A stretch of 64,000 nucleotides of DNA from NCBI RefSeq assembly GCF_003010965.1, contig NZ_PGGM01000004.1, forward strand, positions 186,001 to 250,000, given 5' to 3'. This document shows positions 8,241 to 16,463 of the stretch, piece after piece (the first letter of the stretch is position 1; each line of letters opens with the position of its first letter). Both the position numbers and the translations under genes were made by a program. Below the pieces are notes generated by a model. The model was not told the origin of the DNA. It ran no database searches and saw only the letters and a program-made list of their open reading frames with translations. The stretch comes from Phyllobacterium sophorae. Lineage in GTDB: Bacteria > Pseudomonadota > Alphaproteobacteria > Rhizobiales > Rhizobiaceae.

Positions 8241-8365
8241 GGCCTGATTTCAAACCAAAATCATAATCAAAAAATTCATTTGGAGGAAAATGATGAGATT
8301 CAAAAACACGCTTATTGCGGGATTGCTCGGCTGCACCATGCTGGCCGGCTGCAACGGCTCAGATG
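8241..8365 (+). repeat. Direct repeat carrying 5' leader and lipoprotein signal, copy 1
   Basis: This ~125-bp block runs from GGCCTGATTTCAAAC through the ribosome binding site and the signal-peptide codons of the first GH92 gene. It is nearly identical to 11463-11588 ahead of the second. The two GH92 bodies are far more diverged than this block, so it was copied recently or is kept alike by gene conversion. Confidence 0.85.
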
Positions 8366-11300
8366 ATAAAAACCCGACGACGCCTGATACAAGCCAAAGC
8401 ACCTTCGACACGTTGAAGAACGAATTCGATCAGCTCAAGACTGAAAGCGAGGCAGATCAAACACGGTTTGCGGATATACTAAAAGCTTTGGCTGAAATAC
8501 AGGAGCGGTTGACGCTTTCGGAAACGGACGCGAAGAACGACGTTGCGGAACTGCAAAGCAGAATGACGGCGGTTGAGATTGACCTTGCCGCATTGAAGGC
8601 GCTTGGTACCCGTATCAGCACGCTTGAAAATGCACTGGAGGAAACGGGTGAAAGAACGCTCTCCGTGGACGATCTCGCCCGGCTCACGACGCTGCATGGG
8701 GACTTTGCTACGCTCAAAAGGGATTATGATGCAGCGATCAAGCTGAAATTGGAAGCCGCCGACATTGCCGATCTGCTCGCCGCCGTCGAGACGTTGAAGA
8801 CAGATAAAGCCGATCAGGGCACGATCGCGAAGCTTCAGGATGCAGTTCAAAAACTGCAGGAAGACTTGGCGGCATCACAAAAGCTCGGCGCAACTTCGGT
8901 CAACGACTTTACCAATCGCGTAACGGCGCTCGAAGACGCCCTCTACAAGCTGCTCAATCCGCGCACCGACATGGCGCTGACCCAGTTCGTCGATTTGTTC
9001 GTCGGCACGACCGACACCACCACCGGCGGCGGCCATTCCGGCAATCTCAATCCCGGCGCGCAAACCCCCTTCGGCATGGTCAGTTTCGGCCCCGATACAA
9101 TGGGCAGCGGTAGCGGTTGGGGCTATGGCTCGGGCGGCTATTATAAGGACAGCACGATCCAGTATTTCAGCATGACTCACCTGAACGGCCCTGGGTGCCG
9201 TGGCCAGGGTGCAGTTGCCATATTGCCGCAAGAATCGGGCAGCGCGATATCGACCGGCGGGGTTGGGTATAGCCATGCGAACGAGTCCGCGGAACCCGGC
9301 TACTACAAAGTCAAATTCAACAACAACATCGTCAGCGAATTGACGGCGACGACAAGAACCGGCATGGCGCGCTTCACCTGGCCGGATGCAACCAAGGCAT
9401 TTCTCACAATCGACGCCACCCGCAACAACTCGAACAAGTCTGGCGTTGCTTCCAGCATGGTCGATCTCACGTTCGGTGCCGATAAGCAATCCCTGTCGGG
9501 CAAGGCCATAGCCAGCCCCTTCTGCGAGGCAACCTGGAGCCAGCCTGTCTATTTTTATGCGACCTTCGACAAGAAGCTCAAAAATACCTCTCCGGTCGCA
9601 AACGCGGTAGCAACACTGCAATTCGATCTGACGGATGCTGACAAGACAGTGCAACTCAAAGTGGGTATTTCCTCTGTCAGCGCCGCTAACGCCAAGGCCA
9701 ATCTGGAAGCAGAAAACCCCGGCTGGATGTTTGACGGGCCCAACGGGACCAAGACAAAGAGCAGTACAATCTGGAATCAACGTCTCAATACGATTCAGAT
9801 CGATCTGGCGAAACCTGAAAATGCCAGCAAATTGACAGCGGCAACAGCCAACTATCTGAAGCAGTTCTACTCGGCCTTTTACCGGGTCTATAGCGGACCA
9901 ATTGTCTTTAGCGATGTGAATGGCGACTATCGCAGCATGAAGCAGGTCAACCTGGGTAGCGCTGCCGGATCGGTGCCACAGCGCGCCACCGAAAACGTCG
10001 CCAACTACAAATTCACGGCCGATGGCAAGGATGCGAGCTACAAGACGCACTATTCCGGCTTTTCCATGTGGGATACCTACCGGTCGGCAGCACAACTTGT
10101 AGCCTTCATCGCCCCCGATGAGGCCAGCGACATGATGCAGTCGCTCGTTGCCGATGCGCAGCAATGCGGGGCTTTCCCGCATTGGGTGGATGGCAGCGAA
10201 GACACGACGCCGATGCAAGGCGATCACGCGCCGAATGTCGTTGCCGGTTCTTATATGTTCGGAGCGAGGGGATTTGATCTCGACAATGCGCGCAAATTCA
10301 TGCGGCAATCCGCCTCCAACACAAAAAGCGCATGCAATAATAAATCAAGCTCGCTCGGGCAGCTGGGAAACTACATAAAGAATGGCTATGTGAACACGGC
10401 AGATTCGGATCGCGCGTCGTCCAACACGCTTGAAATGATCACGACGGACGGTTCGATTGGCGCATTCCTCCAAGCTCTGCCCGAAACGGCGGAGGTCGAT
10501 CAGGCCGAAATTCAGACCCTGTTCAAACGCGCGGCAAACTGGAAGAACATTTTCAACGACAGTACGAAAACGCTGGGCGCTAGGAACGCGGCGGGAGCCT
10601 GGCAGAACGGCAACTTCTTCCATGAATCAACGGAACCAAACTACTTCTGGTCGTTTGCGCAGGATTGGACCGCATTGATCGACCGCCTTGGTTTCGACGC
10701 AGGAACTGGAAAAGTCGATACAGCAAAAGGCAAGGCCGCAGCCATCACGCGCCTGAATACACTGTTTTCCATTCCGGCATCGACACCGTTTACCGGCGCC
10801 GGCGCCGAACCGACAGGGCGGGACCTCAACGGCGGCGAATATTCCAACAACTATTACATTGGTAACGAACCCGCTTTCCAGACGCCCTGGGCCTATAACT
10901 GGGCGGGCGCGCCGAAATATGCGCAATACATCATCCCGGTCATCATGCGGAAGAACTTCATGATGATACCCGGCGGCCTCCCCGGCAATGACGATATGGG
11001 CGCGACTTCGGCCTGGTATGTCTGGGCGGCACTCGGGCTCTATCCTGTCGTTCCTTCCGCCCCCGGTCTGGCGGTGTCAGCACCGCAATTTGCCGGCGCA
11101 ACCGTCTGGCTCGGCAATGGCAAGAAGCTGCGCATCGAGACCGACAAGGAAGCGCTGCTCGGCGATGTACGCTACATCAACGAGATGAAGCTCAACGGCG
11201 CGACCTATCAAGGCTCGTGGCTGCCTTTGGACAAGATCAGGAATGGCGGCACGCTGAGCTTCACGCTTTCGGCCACACCGACCGAATGGGGCACGGGCGA

Positions 11301-11385
11301 TAACCTTGCCCCGCCATCGGGTCCGGGTGCCGATTACAGCAAGGCAACCGCCAAGGAGGCAACGGGCGTCCAGATCGTCCAGTAA
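8293..11385 (+). CDS. GH92-family alpha-mannosidase-like lipoprotein with coiled-coil spacer
   Basis: This is a 1030-residue lipoprotein. The signal peptide begins MRFKNTLIAGLLGCTMLAGC, with lipobox LAGC and the acylated Cys at residue 20. Residues about 30-215 are Glu/Lys/Leu-rich heptad-like coiled coil. From about 225 (DMALTQFVDLFVG) the rest is glycoside hydrolase family 92, an exo-acting, Ca2+-dependent alpha-mannosidase family. Family landmarks include QTPFGMVSFGPDT, FSMWDTYRS, YIGNEPAFQTPWAYNW and GLPGNDDMGATSAWYVW near residue 895. It should be anchored to the outer membrane or periplasmic face and trim mannose from glycans. The ATG at 8293 has better spacing from GGAGG than the one at 8290. 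It is followed by a paralogue 130 bases downstream. The exact linkage cleaved is inferred from family only. Confidence 0.88.
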   Translation: MRFKNTLIAGLLGCTMLAGCNGSDDKNPTTPDTSQSTFDTLKNEFDQLKTESEADQTRFADILKALAEIQERLTLSETDAKNDVAELQSRMTAVEIDLAALKALGTRISTLENALEETGERTLSVDDLARLTTLHGDFATLKRDYDAAIKLKLEAADIADLLAAVETLKTDKADQGTIAKLQDAVQKLQEDLAASQKLGATSVNDFTNRVTALEDALYKLLNPRTDMALTQFVDLFVGTTDTTTGGGHSGNLNPGAQTPFGMVSFGPDTMGSGSGWGYGSGGYYKDSTIQYFSMTHLNGPGCRGQGAVAILPQESGSAISTGGVGYSHANESAEPGYYKVKFNNNIVSELTATTRTGMARFTWPDATKAFLTIDATRNNSNKSGVASSMVDLTFGADKQSLSGKAIASPFCEATWSQPVYFYATFDKKLKNTSPVANAVATLQFDLTDADKTVQLKVGISSVSAANAKANLEAENPGWMFDGPNGTKTKSSTIWNQRLNTIQIDLAKPENASKLTAATANYLKQFYSAFYRVYSGPIVFSDVNGDYRSMKQVNLGSAAGSVPQRATENVANYKFTADGKDASYKTHYSGFSMWDTYRSAAQLVAFIAPDEASDMMQSLVADAQQCGAFPHWVDGSEDTTPMQGDHAPNVVAGSYMFGARGFDLDNARKFMRQSASNTKSACNNKSSSLGQLGNYIKNGYVNTADSDRASSNTLEMITTDGSIGAFLQALPETAEVDQAEIQTLFKRAANWKNIFNDSTKTLGARNAAGAWQNGNFFHESTEPNYFWSFAQDWTALIDRLGFDAGTGKVDTAKGKAAAITRLNTLFSIPASTPFTGAGAEPTGRDLNGGEYSNNYYIGNEPAFQTPWAYNWAGAPKYAQYIIPVIMRKNFMMIPGGLPGNDDMGATSAWYVWAALGLYPVVPSAPGLAVSAPQFAGATVWLGNGKKLRIETDKEALLGDVRYINEMKLNGATYQGSWLPLDKIRNGGTLSFTLSATPTEWGTGDNLAPPSGPGADYSKATAKEATGVQIVQ

Positions 11386-11462
11386 TTCCTGGCATGAGAA
11401 ACGGCAAAGGCGCAGCTCGCCCCTTTGCCGGCGCTCATGGCCGCAAAATCGCATTTTATCCA

Positions 11463-11588
11463 GGCCGCTGATTTCAAACGAAAATCATAATCAGAAAATT
11501 CATTTGGAGGAAATGATGCGATTCAAAAACACGCTTATTGCGGGATTGCTCGGCTGCACCATGCTGGCCGGCTGCAATGGCTCGGACG
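11463..11588 (+). repeat. Direct repeat carrying 5' leader and lipoprotein signal, copy 2
   Basis: This is nearly identical to 8241-8365, differing at only a few bases over the untranslated leader, the GGAGG and about 24 codons. Identity stops just after the lipobox, where the two proteins switch to unrelated linkers. Confidence 0.85.
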
Positions 11589-14074
11589 GCGATAAAGCCG
11601 CTACCGGCCAGGGCACCTACGACGAAATGACCGTGCGCAATGGCGCGCCACAGGACGATGCCGGCAAGGAGAACCAACCCGGCCCGGTCGGCCAGAATCA
11701 GGACAATCCTGACGAACAGAAACAGGACGACCCTTTGGCGATCAACAGGCTTGATCCATTGCCCGCGCCGCGTACCGACATGGCGCTGACCCAGTTCGTC
11801 GATCCGCTGATCGGCACGGGACAGGTACCGGCGACCGATACGGGGACAAAGGAAGATCTTCTTGGCGGTTTCACCACACCTTCAGCGAGTGTGCCATTCG
11901 GCATGATCGCATGGGGTCCCGATACGCCGCCGGTACCGAATACCTGGAGCCCGCCCGGCTATCATTATACCCAGGCCTCGATCACCGGCTTCAGCATGAC
12001 CCATCTGAGCGGTGTCGGTTGTGATGCAGGCGGCGCCTTTCCGGTTCTGCCGGTTACCGATGCGAAACAATCCAGCATCGTTTTCAGCCACGGCGATGAA
12101 ATTGCGCAGGCCGGCTATTATTCAGTCAAGATGTCCAACGCGGTTCAGGTGCAATTGGCGGCAGCGGAACGAAGCGGATCGGGGCAGTTCACCTACCCGG
12201 CCGCAAGTCCCGCGATGCTGAAAATAACCTCCAAAACGAACAATGGCACCGGCACCATATCGGTGGATCAGCCGAATCGAACCGTCTCGGGCGATGCGAC
12301 GGGTGGCGGCTTTTGCGGTGCTGGTCAGAGCTACAAGCTTTATTTCCATGCGGCGTTCGATCAGCCCTTTACGGCCACGACGTCCGGCGCCGCTGCCACG
12401 CTGACATTTACACCGCCGCCCGCACCGGTTTCCGGAGTGGGCATAAAGGCCGGCATGAAAGTTGGCCTTTCCTATGTGAGCGCGAGCAATGCCAAGGCCA
12501 ATCTCGAAGCGGAGACCGGCGCGATGAGTTTCGATCAGACACGGCAAAACGCCGACGATGCCTGGAACAAGCGTCTGAACACGATTCAAATTACCGGTGG
12601 AAGTACGGACGACAAGAAGAAATTCTACACAGCCCTGTACCACGCCTTCCTGGCACCATCGATATTCAGCGATGTGAATGGCGACTTTATCAGTTTCAAC
12701 AGCGCCGCCACGACCCGGAAAGCGCCGGCCGGCCATGTGCAATACACGACCTTCTCCAGCTGGGACACTTACCGCTCGCTGATCCCGCTTCAGGCCCTGC
12801 TTGCACCGCTGGAAGTCGGTGACATGATGCAGTCGCTGATCTTTGACGCCGACGATTGCGGCGGCACATTCCCGATGTGGGCCGAAGGCAACAACAACAG
12901 CAATATCATGCCGGGCGACGGGGCATCGATCATCGTGGCGCAAGCCCATGCCTTCGGCGTCAAGGATTTCGACACGCAGAAAGCCCGCACAATCATGCTC
13001 GATACCGCCTTCGGGCGAAAGACCACTTGCCGGGGCGTCAGGACCTTGCCGGGTCTGAGCGGCTATATAAGCCGCGGTTATCTTGCCAAAGGTGCAGGCG
13101 AAGGGCAGCCCACCTCCACCAATATGGAATATGCAAGCACCGACTTCGCCGTTTCGCGCTTTACGAGCGCCGTCCCGGCATCAGATGCCCAGATTGTCGC
13201 GGGTGACACGGCCGCCGAACCCGCATCCTTGCTGACCCGTTCGGGCAACTGGGCAAATCTGTTCAACCCGGACTGGCGTAAGGTGAAAGGCCAACCCTAT
13301 CCGCAATTGCAGCCGCGCAACAGTGACGGTACGTGGAGACCATACCTCCCCGTCTCGACATGGGACAATGATTACCGGGAAGGCAATGCGGAACAATATA
13401 CATTCATGGTGCCCCATGACATTCGCGGGCTTTTCCGCAAGCTGGTGATCGACCCGACCAAAGATGCGAACGCGGAAAATGATGCCGTCGCCCGGCTCGA
13501 TGAATTCACCATGAACCTGAATGGCGGCTGGAGCTATCAGCCGGCGCGGCTTTGGATCGGCAATGAGCCCGGATTCCTCACACCCTGGATGTATAATTGG
13601 ACCAGCCAGCCGCACAAGACGCAGGCGCTGGTTCGCCGCATTCTCGACGAGCAGTTCACAACGGCGCCATCCGGTCTTCCGGGCAATGATGACGAGGGCG
13701 CAATGTCGGGAATATTCGTCTGGGGTGCGCTCGGCCTCTATCCGGAAATTCCGGCTGTACCCGGTTTTGCGCTGAACAGTCCGCTTTTTCCCAAGGCGAG
13801 CATCCTGCTTGGCAACGGCAAAGTGATAACCATCAGCGCTGACAAGTCGCCGGCGAAATATATTCAGAAGCTGACAGTCAATGGGTCTCCCCATGACAGC
13901 CCCTGGATCGGCCTCGACAAATTGTCGGCTGGGGCGCGACTTGATTTCTCGCTCGCCGGCACGGTGAGCTGCTGGGGAACAAATCCTGCGACGGACACCC
14001 TGCCGCCTTCCTTTGCCGCCGACGGAACCCAGACACCAAGACTGAAGCCGGAAAAGGAATGCGCACCAAACTAG
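11516..14074 (+). CDS. GH92-family alpha-mannosidase-like lipoprotein with Pro/Gln/Asp linker
   Basis: This is an 852-residue paralogue of the preceding gene. The signal peptide and lipobox are identical to it, but the linker is only about 60 residues, rich in Asp, Gln, Pro and Asn. The catalytic part begins DMALTQFVDPLIG near residue 86, at the same junction as in the paralogue. GH92 landmarks are SVPFGMIAWGPDT, FSSWDTYRS, WIGNEPGFLTPWMYNW and GLPGNDDEGAMSGIFVW near residue 720. In the last motif the usual S-A-W-Y is S-G-I-F, so substrate preference may differ. Upstream in-frame ATGs fall inside the previous gene; the ATG at 11516 is spaced correctly from GGAGG and matches the paralogue. A strong hairpin ends the unit. 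Confidence 0.87.
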   Translation: MRFKNTLIAGLLGCTMLAGCNGSDGDKAATGQGTYDEMTVRNGAPQDDAGKENQPGPVGQNQDNPDEQKQDDPLAINRLDPLPAPRTDMALTQFVDPLIGTGQVPATDTGTKEDLLGGFTTPSASVPFGMIAWGPDTPPVPNTWSPPGYHYTQASITGFSMTHLSGVGCDAGGAFPVLPVTDAKQSSIVFSHGDEIAQAGYYSVKMSNAVQVQLAAAERSGSGQFTYPAASPAMLKITSKTNNGTGTISVDQPNRTVSGDATGGGFCGAGQSYKLYFHAAFDQPFTATTSGAAATLTFTPPPAPVSGVGIKAGMKVGLSYVSASNAKANLEAETGAMSFDQTRQNADDAWNKRLNTIQITGGSTDDKKKFYTALYHAFLAPSIFSDVNGDFISFNSAATTRKAPAGHVQYTTFSSWDTYRSLIPLQALLAPLEVGDMMQSLIFDADDCGGTFPMWAEGNNNSNIMPGDGASIIVAQAHAFGVKDFDTQKARTIMLDTAFGRKTTCRGVRTLPGLSGYISRGYLAKGAGEGQPTSTNMEYASTDFAVSRFTSAVPASDAQIVAGDTAAEPASLLTRSGNWANLFNPDWRKVKGQPYPQLQPRNSDGTWRPYLPVSTWDNDYREGNAEQYTFMVPHDIRGLFRKLVIDPTKDANAENDAVARLDEFTMNLNGGWSYQPARLWIGNEPGFLTPWMYNWTSQPHKTQALVRRILDEQFTTAPSGLPGNDDEGAMSGIFVWGALGLYPEIPAVPGFALNSPLFPKASILLGNGKVITISADKSPAKYIQKLTVNGSPHDSPWIGLDKLSAGARLDFSLAGTVSCWGTNPATDTLPPSFAADGTQTPRLKPEKECAPN

Positions 14075-14106
14075 GGGCAAAAATGAGAAAGACGTTTCGC
14101 CATTCG

Positions 14107-14137
14107 ATTTCCCGGCCGCAACGGGCGGCCGGGAAAT
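14107..14137. terminator. Bidirectional hairpin terminator
   Basis: A perfect 13-bp stem, ATTTCCCGGCCGC / GCGGCCGGGAAAT, with a five-base loop lies between the GH92 gene and the convergent TIM-barrel gene. There is no long T tract on either side. Confidence 0.7.
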
Positions 14138-14149
14138 ATCCTTGAGTGT

Positions 14150-14977
14150 TCAAATCAGTCCGGCTTTGATCGTGTCCATGCTCGCCGAAATCGCTGCGGA
14201 CGGATTTTCAAGCCGCTGGACTTCGGCCGCAAAAGGTTCGAACGAGAACAGACCCGTGTAACCCTGATCGAGCAAGGCCTGGATCTGGTCGACATTACCG
14301 AGGCGGTCATCCGCATCGACCAGCACCCGGTGCGGGTCGCGCATGTCGCTGACAGTCACCTCCGGATCGGTCACGCCGGAAATATGGACGAGGCCCGTCA
14401 ACGCCGGAAACAGTTCCGGTTCGCCGGCAAGGTGGTGGTGGAACGTGTCATGCACGAGTTTGAAGCGGCCCTGCCCGCCAATGGTTTCGATTGCCTCGGC
14501 CGCCTCGCGCTTGGAACGCAGCGAACAGATCTCGAACCCCAGCGGCTCGACGAAGCCGATGAGCCCGCGGGTCTCGAGGATCGGCTTCAGCGCCTTCAGC
14601 GCGGTGCGCAGGTTCTCCTGCCGCTCGCCATCCTGGCGGCCGGAGCCATCATTGACCGGAACCAGCACCAGTGCCGCCGCTCCGGCCTCCTTCGCATAGT
14701 CGGCAAGCTCGATCGCTTGCTGCTCGCGCTCCGGCGTCCACTCGTTGAACCGTTGCAGCGCATTGATCGTGGCAATGTGAACGCCGGCCTCCGCGGCCAG
14801 CGACCGGACTTCCGCTGCCGGCGTACCATCGATGATCGCATTGCCTTCGAGGTCGTTGCGTATCTCGACATCGCTGAGGCCCAGCGACTTTGCGAGCTGA
14901 AAGAACCCGCGGATGCCAAGGCTCGGCGCGACCATATGGTTGATTGCAAAAACAGGGTGAGAAAATGTGTCGGTCAT
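14150..14977 (-). CDS. iolI: Xylose-isomerase-like TIM barrel, probable 2-keto-myo-inositol isomerase
   Basis: This 275-residue protein belongs to the AP-endonuclease-2/xylose-isomerase-like TIM-barrel superfamily. It resembles IolI, which interconverts 2-keto-myo-inositol and 1-keto-D-chiro-inositol. Metal-site residues are seen in IGFVEPLG (Glu), LVHDTFHHHLAG (Asp, His) and VHISGV (His), with FSFEPFA (Glu) near the end, as expected for this fold. It lies in reverse orientation between the GH92 pair and a LacI regulator, and its upstream region holds TGATAG half-sites like those of the regulator. It may feed inososes into inositol catabolism. Another sugar epimerase of the same fold is possible. 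Confidence 0.7.
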   Translation of the reverse strand: MTDTFSHPVFAINHMVAPSLGIRGFFQLAKSLGLSDVEIRNDLEGNAIIDGTPAAEVRSLAAEAGVHIATINALQRFNEWTPEREQQAIELADYAKEAGAAALVLVPVNDGSGRQDGERQENLRTALKALKPILETRGLIGFVEPLGFEICSLRSKREAAEAIETIGGQGRFKLVHDTFHHHLAGEPELFPALTGLVHISGVTDPEVTVSDMRDPHRVLVDADDRLGNVDQIQALLDQGYTGLFSFEPFAAEVQRLENPSAAISASMDTIKAGLI

Positions 14978-15097
14978 CCGAATGCCTCCCGATGGTACTT
15001 AAAAGGTCTGCTGCCGGTGGTTGCAACGGCCCGCAAATGTCGCGCGCAACCATCTGTTGAGGCTGCCCTCCCGTCAATCGGTGATCTGACCGGAAAA

Positions 15098-15121
15098 CTA
15101 TCATTTCTGATAGATTCTGAG
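15098..15121. promoter_or_regulatory. Probable operator of the LacI regulator, upstream of iolI
   Basis: The inverted repeat CTATCATTTCTGATAG (15098-15113) is followed directly by ATTCTGAG. The stretch TGATAGATTCT equals eleven consecutive bases of the reverse complement of the operator at 16310. The site lies about 120 bases upstream of the iolI-like start. Confidence 0.55.
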
Positions 15122-15265
15122 CTTGTGTGCCATCCGCGAGGCTCGCGCCCGGAAATGCACGGATTTGGCGCAAGGGCATGGGAAAATGGCCTGAGAACCA
15201 TCGATTCTGACCAAAGAATTTCAATTGTAGCGAGAGTTTTGGGTGTGATTGGGTGCAAATGCCGG

Positions 15266-16297
15266 TCAGATGTTCTCCGGCAGATAGATATCGAACGGCA
15301 GGAAGGTCTGACCCGGGGCATTGGCGGCGCCACGTTCGATGGCATGGCCCATCAGTTCCACGAGTTCGCGGCAGAGCCGCGGCAGCGGCGTGGCGATGGC
15401 CATGGTGACGATGTCTTCGGCCAGAGCCGCCCGCGATTCCGGCGTGATCTCGTTGACGATCATCACTGGCGGCGGCTCCACTGCCTGCTCACGCAAGGCT
15501 GCGATCGCGCCTTCCATGCCCCCGCCCGCCACATAGCAGCCGGCCAGATCCGGATGGCGGCGGAGAAGTTCCAGCATCGCCTCATGCGTGATCTGGCGTG
15601 TCTCCAGATTGACCATCGTATCGAGCACGGTGAACTCCGGCGCTTGTTCGCGAAAGAAGGCCCGGAAGCCGATCTCGCGCAATTCATGGCCGTGAAAGCG
15701 ATGACTGCCGACGAAAATCGCGACTTTTCCTGGTTTTTTGGCTGCTTTTGTGATCATCCAGGCCGCTGTGCGCCCGACCTTGCGGTTGTTCACGCCGACA
15801 TATCCTTCGCGAACTCCGGCGGCGAAATCCGAAAGCAGCGAGAAAACCGGGATGTCCTTCGCCTTCAGATCCTCCACCACCGCACTGATCGACGGGTGAT
15901 CGGGAGCGACCAGGCCGATGGACCGGCAGCGCCCCGCCAGCGATTTTACTTTGGCGATAATCTCGTCCGGCGCTTGCGACGCGGAAAAATCAATAACCGG
16001 AACGCCGCGAAAATGCGGCGCCTGGGTCACGGCGTTTTCGATCTCCCGCGCAAACTCCTGATAGAAATGATGGCCGGGCTTTTGCAATACGAAGCCCAAT
16101 CTGTACTCAGGCAACTCCTGCCGCATGCGCTGACGGATCAGCCCGGCCGCGTGATAGCCTATTCGATTGGCAGCTTCGTACACGCGCCGTGCCGTCTCCT
16201 CGCGAACCGGCAACCGGTTGTTCAGGACACGGTCCACGGTCGCAACACTGACCCCTGACTCCCGCGCCAGATCGGCAATTGTCGGCCTGTTCGCCAC
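15266..16297 (-). CDS. LacI-family transcriptional regulator
   Basis: This is a 343-residue LacI/GalR repressor. The N-terminal helix-turn-helix PTIADLARESGVSVATVDRV is followed by the hinge, then a periplasmic-binding-protein-like sensor domain. The frame is open to 16339, but that would place an operator inside the coding part. The GTG at 16297 gives the usual LacI start MANRPTIADLA and has GGAG eight bases upstream, so it was chosen; a GTG at 16306 is an alternative. It is divergent from the MocD/E/F-like genes and downstream-facing to the iolI-like gene. Matching operators lie near both promoters, so it probably controls both and itself. The inducer is likely a cyclitol or its derivative, by context. 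Confidence 0.85.
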   Translation of the reverse strand: MANRPTIADLARESGVSVATVDRVLNNRLPVREETARRVYEAANRIGYHAAGLIRQRMRQELPEYRLGFVLQKPGHHFYQEFAREIENAVTQAPHFRGVPVIDFSASQAPDEIIAKVKSLAGRCRSIGLVAPDHPSISAVVEDLKAKDIPVFSLLSDFAAGVREGYVGVNNRKVGRTAAWMITKAAKKPGKVAIFVGSHRFHGHELREIGFRAFFREQAPEFTVLDTMVNLETRQITHEAMLELLRRHPDLAGCYVAGGGMEGAIAALREQAVEPPPVMIVNEITPESRAALAEDIVTMAIATPLPRLCRELVELMGHAIERGAANAPGQTFLPFDIYLPENI

Positions 16298-16309
16298 CTT
16301 ACGCACTCC

Positions 16310-16326
16310 ATGATAGAATCTATCAT
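16310..16326. promoter_or_regulatory. LacI-type operator O1
   Basis: ATGATAGAATCTATCAT is a perfect inverted repeat with 7-bp arms and a 3-base centre. It lies 13 bases from the regulator start codon and 138 bases from the mocD-like start, in the divergent promoter region. Confidence 0.75.
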
Positions 16327-16352
16327 TCAATTCTACCAATCCCTGATTGAAA

Positions 16353-16370
16353 ATGATAGAATTTTGTCAT
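16353..16370. promoter_or_regulatory. LacI-type operator O2
   Basis: ATGATAGAATTTTGTCAT repeats the left ten bases of O1 exactly and has a degraded right arm. The O1-O2 distance of 43 bases is about four helical turns, suitable for cooperative binding of a tetramer. Confidence 0.55.
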
Positions 16371-16463
16371 CTTTGATTGAGGAGGGTTGTACGCAAGCGT
16401 AGTATCTCCGCCATCCAGCCGGAAAGAAGAAACCGTTTCCGCTGCACGACTGGGAGGTCTCGC

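Noticed and set aside
14330-16258. Long open frame (642 codons) on the plus strand across the iolI-like and LacI genes
   Set aside because: It is antisense to two genes with clear family motifs and lacks a ribosome site; high G+C third positions keep the opposite strand open.
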